Source: Reticulitermes lucifugus
Lineage: Eukaryota; Arthropoda; Insecta; Blattodea; Rhinotermitidae
Reading direction: 5' to 3'
Assembly (NCBI GenBank): GCA_026260175.1
Contig: JAKCWW010002929.1
Span: 18,719 to 51,218 of the forward strand
DNA: 32,500 nt
Within the stretch, counting starts at the first letter, position 1; each line of letters opens with the position of its first letter. The notes beneath the pieces were generated by a model, which was given only the letters and a program-made list of their open reading frames with translations, was not told the origin of the DNA and ran no database searches. Shown here piece after piece: positions 9,961-19,300 of this stretch. The translations under genes and the position numbers were made by a program.

Positions 9961-11516
9961 GTCTTCCTCGAAGCCGTTTGGTGATCACAGAGCTAAACGT
10001 TCAAGTATTAGCTATTGCTGCATAAGAAGTGTTGAATTTATTAAAATTAACTCCAATGTGTTTCAAAAGGACTGATATGAATATGGCATGTATTAACAAT
10101 AGTGATAAAATAATAAATATAGACAAGGTATGTGGCCACGGAAAAACCACTGCTGTATTATCGATTCTTCAATGCGAAAGCATCGATAAAGATTGTTACA
10201 ACACACTTTGTCACTAACCGATAACGTAAGCTCCGTGAAGTTTTGGTTCCAGATGCAACTGTATGATTTCCGATCTGCGTAGCCCTCAACCTCTCAAGCT
10301 ATCAGTTGCCCCCCGCAACTGCATCGTTATTTGGCTGTAACGATACTCTATGTACGAGATAGCTCCATTCCCGGACATTGCAATGTGAGCAAGCAGCGGC
10401 ACACTTCGAGCAACCGAATAGCCAAATAAACAACACAACGTGTTCAGTTCTGCACAACTTACATTTAATATCTAAAATCTACTCAGTACACGTTTCAGTC
10501 CTAGGACCATAATCAGGTGTGCCATATAAGACTCAGTACAAGGTAAAAAATGTAATCTCTGTGAGATCTCACAAAATATCAGTCTACGAATATTTGTTAC
10601 AGTAAAATACTGTAAGCGAATAGCGTTACTAAATTATCTTCCTAAAGCACCTGGACCGAATGTGGACCAGTGAAGTGACATTTGTCAATGGTTTCCTGTA
10701 GTATGTATATCGGCAGCTAACACCTCGCGTTAACGCCCAACTTCATGCCGCGTTATCTTATGCCGGGACTGGAGGGAGGTCGTGGCTCCAAAAGGGCATG
10801 GAAATATCAGTCGGACAGAATAGAAACATACTGTGTTCCAGCAAACTGGAATAAGAGCCTTGCGCATCTACAATCTTCATCGGATTTGCTGGTGCATAAT
10901 GCACTTAACTGCAAACTGAACTGTAATAAGGCAGATGGGTCTAGACAAACAGTAATAACGTAGGGGCGTAAATCATGAAGTGAAGACAATTTTTGTAGTA
11001 AATCACAAGGAAATTTAGAAGCCAGTCAATGTACGTATAACGTACCACTGCTGCGCATTCCTATAATGTTTACACCTCTTCTGCTATCGTTAACAGCTCG
11101 ATACTGTACCAGTAGAAGAGTGATTTTAGGGCGATTTAATGTCGCCGGCAACAGTAGATCGTACTTACGTCGTCATGTACAGTGCCTTACATTTTAGACA
11201 GATTTTAATGAAAGTTGAATTTTCTCAACAATTTTCACAAGTCTCCAACATCAAATATAACAATCCCTTCATTGGTCGCAGAGTTGATACACGCGGACAG
11301 ACGGATATGACGAAGTTAACAAGCGATTTTCCGGACTGAAGCGAACGTGCCTAAAAAGTATTATTTTCCAACAGTTTCGTTGGCTCTCCAGAGACTTCTC
11401 ACGTCGAATTTTGGGTTCGTGCTCTTCCACAGGTTTCGTAATGCAGCTTTAAGAACAAGTTTTCCAGTTGTTTGTCAGGCCACTTACACACCGCTATTCC
11501 GTGAGACAGCTTGCAC
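9961..11516. other. Non-coding DNA, including a decayed hammerhead-like core
   Basis: No gene is recognised. At 10493-10516 (minus strand) CTGATTA, a GGTCC/GGAC pairing and TGAAAC follow the same order as the hammerhead motifs of the two foldback elements, but with a core change and no clear helix III or cleavage triplet. The decamer 'actcagtaca' occurs on both sides (about 10481 and 10531). Open frames at 10745-10963 and 10807-10989 have no family and overlap each other. Confidence 0.35.
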
Positions 11517-11529
11517 AAACTTCCCTATA
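11517..11529 (+). repeat. Target-site duplication, left copy (element 2)
   Basis: AAACTTCCCTATA occurs here and at 11908-11920, directly flanking the second foldback element. Confidence 0.65.
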
Positions 11530-11907
11530 AACTTTATACTATTCTTACCGTGCATTGTCATTCGAACACACATCACTTTAACCAACAAATGCACCCGTAT
11601 TATACCTTATGTTATACAATAAAGTCACAGTGAACTAGCCCGACATGTTTCGATTGTAGGCAATTTCCGATACACAGAGGCCCCAGGAACCAACAGAGAT
11701 AGCCTACAATTTCAACGTTCATACATCTTATACTTTTACTATGTACCTTTATTGTTAATTTGTAATTGCGTACTTTATAATTTAAAAGTCCCTGATGATG
11801 ATCCCAACAAGGGATCGAAACATGTCGGGCTAGTTCACTGGAACTGTATTCTACAACATAACAAGGTACAATAACAGTGCATATGTTGGTTAAAGTGATG
11901 TGTGTTT
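11530..11907. mobile_element. Foldback hammerhead element 2 (non-autonomous Penelope-like)
   Basis: This 378-bp unit is flanked by a 13-bp direct repeat. A 35-nt tail (11530-11564) is followed by an inverted pair of arms whose ends share ACACACATCACTTTAACC and then ACCAACA with ATGCAC. Reverse-complemented, the tail contains AATGCACGGT, the same decamer as in the tail of element 1. The arms meet around a unique middle (about 11656-11786). The right arm carries a complete hammerhead-like motif. The left arm keeps only the part after helix II (CGAAACATGTC and GGGCTAG on the minus strand), so it is truncated. No protein is encoded. The orientation is opposite to element 1, because the tail is on the left. 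End sequences differ enough from element 1 to make these two families or two old members of one. Confidence 0.65.
11784..11835 (+). ncRNA. Hammerhead-ribozyme-like motif (element 2, right arm)
   Basis: On the plus strand: GTCC (11788-11791), CTGATGA (11792-11798), one extra T, helix II GATCCC/GGGATC closed by AACAA, GAAA (11817-11820), CATG, then TC followed by GGGC (11827-11830). GTCC pairs with GGGC to form helix I, and the predicted cut lies after C at 11826 (GTC triplet). Helix III is the self-complementary ACATGT, as expected for a dimeric hammerhead. The extra T before helix II also occurs in element 1. This is the best preserved motif in the window. Confidence 0.6.
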
Positions 11908-11920
11908 AAACTTCCCTATA
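11908..11920 (+). repeat. Target-site duplication, right copy (element 2)
   Basis: Identical 13-mer to 11517-11529. Confidence 0.65.
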
Positions 11921-13480
11921 TTTGCATGTGCCGTGTATGACAGAATACGCAGCTGTAGCTGCTGTCAAAACTTCCATAGCGGAAACATTAGTCCGATCTT
12001 TACGGTTGCTAAAGATTTCGGATAACACCAATGGCTTCACCAACCACACTTGTCTGCCGCTTCTAATTGTTTTCATACATTTGTACTTTTTTTTTCATAT
12101 CATGCCAACAGTTCTATGAATCTAATGAGGTATCACCCCCTTACAGCACATTGGTCACTAATTGTGCAACTGGAAAGCACAACCCACCAGATTACATGAT
12201 TAACTGTCCAGTACATTGAATGTAAGGATGTGTAAACTTGCCCAACAATGCAACAGGCATCACTACAGGAGATCTGGGTTTCTTACAGCAGTGTTGCTTT
12301 AGATGCAAGTCGTGGGGTTTGATGCTGTGCTGTTGGTGAGTAGTTCCCAGTGTCACATCCCTCATGAACTGCACCTTCAGTTACGAGCAACCTTGGGAGC
12401 ATGTTATACCACGTGACACTACTTTTGCACACAAACAGCCTTTACTTTCTGATTTAGACTTGTAATTGTACAACAGTAAATCAGTTGTAACACCACATTA
12501 CCCTAAAACATTTGAGTTCCAACCAATAGTTGTCTAGTTAGATACTGATATTCCAATAACAGTACTCATAGGAACTGAATTAAATATACCTGGAATAGGA
12601 CTACATGCAGGATTTCTGAATCAATTACTCATCTTACCTGTTTACATACCACCACTTCCTAATCAATCTTCCAACACCTACAATGGCCACTTATCACTAA
12701 AGCATGGTTACTCTGCTTCAATCATGATCACACTGTGCAATCTTAACACCAGAGGATTAGGTGAATGGCCACTTTGAGGTGTGATTGGCCATATCATCCA
12801 CATTATAATTGTTTGTTTTAACAAGGGTAGAGGAGGTGCGAGAAGTACTGCTTTTCTTCAAGGGTAAATAATACAGCCAGGTTTTCTTTCTTGACGATAC
12901 AAAATGCCCAGTGAAACTAGCCTCCTTAGTAGATATTTATCAGCATATAACACCTTGAACACCACCAAGCTGGGCCCCAACAGAAAACACACTAACTTGC
13001 ACAAACTTGTTGCACTCTGTACAAATACATTTTCTTGACAGCAATTTAGCAGTAATTGTATCATGCTCCCCATCATGAACTTTTCATGGATATGAAAGAT
13101 TATTTTATGGGTTCTTCCATGGAAAAAAGGTTGGCAAACACTGTTCTATACTGTACATTATGTAATCTTCCCTATATTATTATTATTATTATTATTTCAT
13201 AGACAGCTATCCACTGATATGCTCTTATACATCACATTTCACTGAATATACACACCAATGGAAATTTCTTTTCAGAGAAGTCACAGCTGCCAAGCCAGGT
13301 GATGAATGGGTAGCTCTGACTGCTGCCTAGAGACCTGCTACAACATACTGCTACATAACACAAAAATGCAATAACTTGGCTTATGCAGTCATATAAACTG
13401 ATGGCATAACACATCCATTTGAAGGCTTGACTGCCTGGCAGATCACAAATCAGCATTCTTTAGCAATCAGAACAGCAGGA
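11921..13480. other. Non-coding DNA; start of CpG-poor domain
   Basis: CpG becomes rare from about 12.1 kb rightwards. No exon is recognised; open frames such as 12192-12374 and 13232-13456 on the minus strand lack a family and splice borders. A TAT/ATT microsatellite occupies about 13176-13196. Confidence 0.4.
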
Positions 13481-13722
13481 GCCCGAATTCTGTTAACAGA
13501 ATGGAACTGCTGTGCACCGCTCCTAACGACGATTTTAACCAGCAGCAATATGTAACTTTATCACTACCCTTCAACATTTTTACATACTTTCAAGATGCAA
13601 ACACTTCTGACCTCTTGCTCAGTAATGTTTTTATGACAATGGATTGGGTTTTCATCTATGCTTCACAATCAACCACAAGTGTTGTGACAGATTTACATAC
13701 TTGAAATTCTACCTCTGTGTAT
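13481..13722 (+). repeat. 242-bp tandem duplication, unit 1
   Basis: The unit begins GCCCGAATTCTGTTAACAG and is repeated immediately at 13723-13964. By eye the two units differ at only three positions (T/C in the 'aactgctgtg' part, G/T in 'tttatgaca', A/C in 'caaccacaag'), so the duplication is young or has been kept alike by conversion. A 16-bp perfect palindrome, ATTCTGTTAACAGAAT (13487-13502), sits near the start of the unit. The open frames over both units are the same sequence read twice and have no recognised family. Confidence 0.9.
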
Positions 13723-13964
13723 GCCCGAATTCTGTTAACAGAATGGAACTGCCGTGCACCGCTCCTAACGACGATTTTAACCAGCAGCAATATGTAACTT
13801 TATCACTACCCTTCAACATTTTTACATACTTTCAAGATGCAAACACTTCTGACCTCTTGCTCAGTAATGTTTTTATTACAATGGATTGGGTTTTCATCTA
13901 TGCTTCACAATCAACCACCAGTGTTGTGACAGATTTACATACTTGAAATTCTACCTCTGTGTAT
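13723..13964 (+). repeat. 242-bp tandem duplication, unit 2
   Basis: Second unit, head-to-tail with unit 1 and about 99% identical. The same 16-bp palindrome lies at 13729-13744, just inside the junction between units. Confidence 0.9.
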
Positions 13965-15337
13965 GTACAGCAATTTGTTCAAAGCCCTTTCTTTTTTATG
14001 ACACATACTTGTGTGATATGTGCTTGGCATAAGATGATCTTGCAAGAGCCATGGACCCACAGTTATGACAGACTATGAACCACTATCAGTGCCTAGTACT
14101 GCAAACATCTCATGTATGCCATTTTCTTGGAAGTAAAAGAATAGAAAAAAGAAATAATGCACCAATTGTACAGAGCTGCTTAAATGATACAGAAAGGCCA
14201 TTTCCCTTCTATCTGTGAATACAATAAAAAAATGAGATTCTAAGATGACAGTAAGAACACAGAGGATGAGGCATTAACTGTGATCACCTCCAACATTCAC
14301 ACGCTACATTAAGACATGTTATGTCAAGACTGTGGATTTATTACCTCGTCATAATTTCCAATGTCAATTAATGAGACTAAAAAGAAACTCCTCTATGGCC
14401 CCTTTCTGACACTAAGAGGATGAGGTACAAAAAAAATACATATTGGTTCAAAAAGACCTCTATAGCCCCTTTCAATCAATCAAGTAAAAATGGTGTACTT
14501 GGTTCCAAGTTCAAAGTAATATTCTCCAAAGAATTTCTGTCATATTTTCTACCTTCAAGTAAACAGACACCTGGGAAAAAAATGCAATTTCTCACTCCTC
14601 TCAGTACCAATTCTGTACATACCAGTCAGCATACATGACCTTGTATCATATGAACTTCTCAAATTCCAGTGCAACTGATCACATAAATTCAACTGTAATC
14701 CCTTCACATCTAAACTGATTTAACACAAAAGTCTGTAGCAATTTCCTTTCAAAGTGGCAACAATGGGCAAATTTAAATTTTTTAACCGTCATCAACACCA
14801 CTGCACCTTAAATCTTGCATTACTTAATTACAGAAATTGTCTTTTAAATAGCATGAATATGGCATCTGTACTATTTTGTATCCAGCAAGACAGACAATTT
14901 TGCTGGTACAACCACTGAGCCAGTTTAAATCTTCTACACCAATTGAAATAAAAAATAAAGAATGCCTGAAGCTGCAAATTTCTAAGAAAGTTTTCCACAA
15001 ACATCTGCAAACATTTGCATCCTGATTCAAGTAACATGTTAAGTCCCCTCTAAGTTCCTCAACTTGATTACAGACTGTAAAAACACACTACAAACAACGC
15101 ATCACCAAAATCTACCTGCTTCAGTAGAACAGACTAGTTTTCAGTGAACTGTGCTTCACCCAAAATAGCTCCACTGAAAAGAGCATAAAAGACTCTCTGA
15201 ATCATGTAACTGCAGGATTAGAGCAATGCATCATTTCAGTGTGCACGCTGCTACCACCATTATCACAGTGTGTGTCAACACACCATTCTGCCAAAGGAAT
15301 GGGAATACAATACTAATGGCACACGTGTTGGTTAATT
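13965..15337. other. AT-rich, CpG-depleted non-coding DNA downstream of eIF1
   Basis: Three CpG dinucleotides were counted by hand in 13981-15000. No exon is supportable. The stretch lies past the first polyadenylation signals of eIF1 and could be intergenic DNA or an extended 3' UTR. Confidence 0.4.
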
Positions 15338-15343
15338 TTTATT
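15338..15343 (-). terminator. Candidate polyadenylation signal of eIF1 (distal)
   Basis: AATAAA on the minus strand, 825 bp beyond the eIF1 stop codon. Another AATAAA lies at 15383-15388. These are the first two canonical hexamers I find downstream of the stop, giving a 3' UTR of roughly 0.8 kb. Confidence 0.45.
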
Positions 15344-16167
15344 TGAACTAAACAATTACACTTGAACCAGTCTAATCAAGCTTTTATTCCACTTCATGAA
15401 ACATCAAAATTATGTGAATTTTATAACAATTAAGTTAACTAGTAGTTTTAAAAACAAAAGAAATGTATCTATTACAAAGAAACTAAATGAAAAATACATT
15501 CAGAAAAGATGATTCCACAATTCCAAGAAGCTGAATAGTCATACTGAAGCATCATCTGAATCTGCAACTCATACCTGCATGATCCCCCCTAAAAGGCACG
15601 AAATATCAAACTGGAGAAGGTGGAGATTTGAATCATCAGTATGCAGTGCTGTTATACGAAGTCAAGACCATATACAAACTGAACGTTAAGTAAAATGCCA
15701 AAGGCCTAAAACAAGGAACCGAAAGTCAAGATAGACAAGCTTCAAAATATTTCCCTTATACAAAAATAGTTCTTGTAAATACGAAACTGCATACATCATC
15801 CCCAATTAAATTAAAAAAAAATTCACTGTTAACACATTTTCCTCCTATCTGGCTGATACATTTCTCTGAAATCATCAACAGCCCTCAGATACATGCTATC
15901 TCACACGAAGCACGCACATTGCCTCTAGTTGTAGGACAAACAGCCTGGGGCTGAACTGCCTATATCTACACAGTGAAACAGGTTAAAGGACAAAGAGATA
16001 CAGTTATTGCTAGCTTAAAAAAATGACAAACCAGTAGTGTTTATGTGCCCAAATTCAACAATTAACAGATGTCAAGTGTCCCACAACAGATACAGTATAC
16101 ACCTTTGAGATTCCCTGGTTGCAGTTAATTTAGTGTGTAGGGAGGATCATTTGTGAGATAGGTTCTT

Positions 16168-16314
16168 TTAAAAACCATGAACTTTGAGTTGCTCAGGCTT
16201 AGCGAGGCCGGCCTTGGTTAGCCACTGGCAGATGTTCTCCCTCTGGTCACCCTGGAGTTGGAGCACTTCACCGTACTCAGGATGTTCAATCACAGTGCCA
16301 TTGCAGGCAAACTC
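16168..16314 (-). CDS. eIF1: eIF1 coding exon 3 (terminal)
   Basis: Starts after the acceptor TTTTAG|GAG (AG at 16315-16316), phase 0. It encodes the last 48 residues, from EFACNGTV to KVHGF, and the TAA at 16168-16170. Confidence 0.96.
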   Translation of the reverse strand, partial: EFACNGTVIEHPEYGEVLQLQGDQRENICQWLTKAGLAKPEQLKVHGF

Positions 16315-19300
16315 CTAAAATACGAAATGCCACAAACTACAGTGCCTTCCAGGAAAATGCACCCATGCAAAAGAGACAAGACATGTTACGACATAACTCC
16401 TCGAAACACTGAGATAACATTCAGTTGCATGAGAATTTGGGTTTCAGTCACTAAGACTAACATCTCTGTTATGCCCATCCAAACAACACTAACTTGTCAC
16501 TGGAAACAGATTGTAATTTACATTTACTAATCCTAATACAACTACCTACCTGATCACAACTAGTCACTGTATTCTAAAATAAGAACACTTCTGCTTGTGT
16601 TTCAAAATAATTCTATGGTTCTAATACACGTAATTCAGTGATATGTTTGGTCTGGTGAGCGTGGTTTAATTTATGAATTTAATTGTGCTAGAAATAATAC
16701 ATACAAAATAAGAACTTGGCGACAAGCTTGGTGGCAGAAGACATGCTGTTTTGAAAATCTCAAGATGTGTTATCCTTGGTAGTCTTTAGTGACAAACAGA
16801 CACAAAAGACATTACCACAGAAATTTTCTATAGCACAGCTCCGACACCTGGAAAACCTGGGACGAGAAAACCAGGCTCTAATGTGTGCAAGCTATTGAAC
16901 ATCTTATTCTAACCTTTTTACATGCTCGAACAATTTTCTTCAAGTCATACTCAGATGACAGGCCCTGTACAGTAGTTAAAGTCTTTCGACCATTGCGTTG
17001 CTGAATTCTTATATGCACGAGACCGTCTTGGACATCATCATCTGCACCCTTGATTGCATCAGCAAAGGGGTCTGAAAAGAAAAATTAACACAGTTAGTAC
17101 ACAATCATCGAACTGTAAGAAGTTCTTCTTATATAGCAATCTTTAACCCAATGTGCTGTACCTATGAGACTATCCAATTCAAAATGGTCAATGTTATACA
17201 GGTGGCACAAGCTATACCAAGGATTATGTAAAACAGTGTATTGCTGTAGTAACACATACAGGATATCTCCCTATATATAATACTGCATGAGTGTTATACC
17301 CTAGTTGCCATGGTCCATCAGTCACTGTGTTCTCTGTAAGGTATGCACTGAGGCAGAAAAAGAGACGAGTATCAAGCAAGGTTGCCACGATTAATGGGCG
17401 TGTTCTCTGTGAGTTAAGTGCTCAGGCAGAAGAAACAGGCCAGCATATAATACAACACAGCAAAACACACAGCAGTAATCTCACAGATAAGATTAATGCT
17501 TGGTTTGATCCAAGAATAAACAACCAATAAAACAGGATATGCAGTAGTATGTGAATACCAACTTCCTGTAATTTCTGCCTTCAAGATGATGATCAGTAAG
17601 TCACAAGCTCAATTGTTCGATCATGTGAGTATTATTTGCTTGAATCTGTTTCTGAACATTGCCACCTTTTATATGGTGCTAACATGAGGAAGAAATCACC
17701 AATAACATATTATGAGTTTATGGCAGAAATAAGCAGTACAGTTCTGTCAGATGATTGCACATTTATGAAAAATGTTGTAATAAATGTTACTAGACTAAAG
17801 AGAAATAAATGTAAGTTTGTGTCTCATGAGATTTGCCTCAATCTTCTGCAGCAAAAAATGAGGGTGTTCAGGTATGTCTGAAATGTAATAACTGAATTAC
17901 AATCTGTGTAAGGAGTTAATAAACCATGATGATGATGATAATGAAACAGGCTGTAGGGTGGTTACGGTAGCCCCATTACATGAGAGGAACATGGCTAGTA
18001 CAAAATACAAACATTTCATAACTTTAATATTGTATTAATAATTAATAATATTAATTAATTAATATTGGTTTTAATTTTATTTTCATAACTTCATAATATA
18101 CACGCTCAACCTTCCAATTCACAGTCAACCTAGCTACTAGAAGGCAAATGGCACACTGTAAATGGCTACTATTTTTAACTAAAAGAATGTTTAGCCCAAT
18201 AACCGCTTATGTATAGCCAAAATATGTTAGTTGAGCTAACAGTAATTAAAGGTTAGTTGTGCCAACTATAAGGTCACCACATTATTTAATAGGTTCAATG
18301 TTAAAATAAGATTTACTTATTTTTTTGTCACAGCACACTTGTTAGTAGGCAGAAGCATACAGTACATACAGTTACCACATTTCACACAGGGAGACCATTA
18401 CTCTCAGCCAAGGTTACAGAACTATCTTGCCCACTTCCCATACGTGAGTTGGCAGATACAAGTGGAGAGCACATATTTAGCCTTGTTCTAAATGTCAGGA
18501 AGTGGATTCTGATAAATGGCTGGCAAATTTTATTTCTAGAACCCTGCACTCCACTATTACTTTCACCTGTGTGATCAAGGAAAACTCTATGTTGTCAGTT
18601 AAATATCAGGTAACTACATCAGAACACATATATTATGAACTGTTTTTACTGTACTACTGTACGCGCGCACACACACTCTATTTTATCCCTAGCCCTATTA
18701 CAATAATAATTTTCTCAATATATCCTTAAAGGATCTGTAGTTCATTCAGAACTCAAAATGAAACAATACATTTTCTTTATTTTTAATTACCAAAGACAGT
18801 GTAACACCAGTGCATGCTGTCAGTACAGTGTGGTACAACAGACCTGAGAATGCCCAAGATTATGAATAAATAAAACATTTTGGAGTAAAAAAGTGTTCAA
18901 GTTATAAATACCACAACCACAGTGCATGAATATAAATGCAACCACAACTCCTTGACGAGCTTTCCTTAAAAGACTTTCCACCGAGTATCAACCACACATT
19001 GCTGTGGTATATACCAACAACAAAACACATTTTGTGCTAAACATAAAATGAACATTCTTTGTAAAAGAAATTACTGAGTATGTACATAAAAAAATACATG
19101 ACATGATGAAAAATTTGTGTTAGGAAAGTTTTTTCCGAACTCCTGACCACGACCACCACTTTTGTCACCTTTAGATTTCATACCATAGCAGGAAAATGGT
19201 TCCATTACAGACAAAGCTGTAGAAAGACAGAACACAACAGTAGCTTAAAATGCACCTTGTTCCATACGAGGACACACGTTTACATACAGGGCATGAACTG

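Noticed and set aside
10745..10989. Opposing open frames near 10.8 kb
   Set aside because: They overlap on opposite strands with no recognisable product and no splice signals.
13501..13946. Open frames of 67 and 100 codons in the tandem duplication
   Set aside because: They are the same sequence read through each unit; there is no family, and codon use matches the AT-rich background.
14824..15037. Minus-strand frames downstream of eIF1 as a second gene
   Set aside because: Two frames are open over the same AT-rich DNA, there is no motif, and the region is more simply 3' flank.
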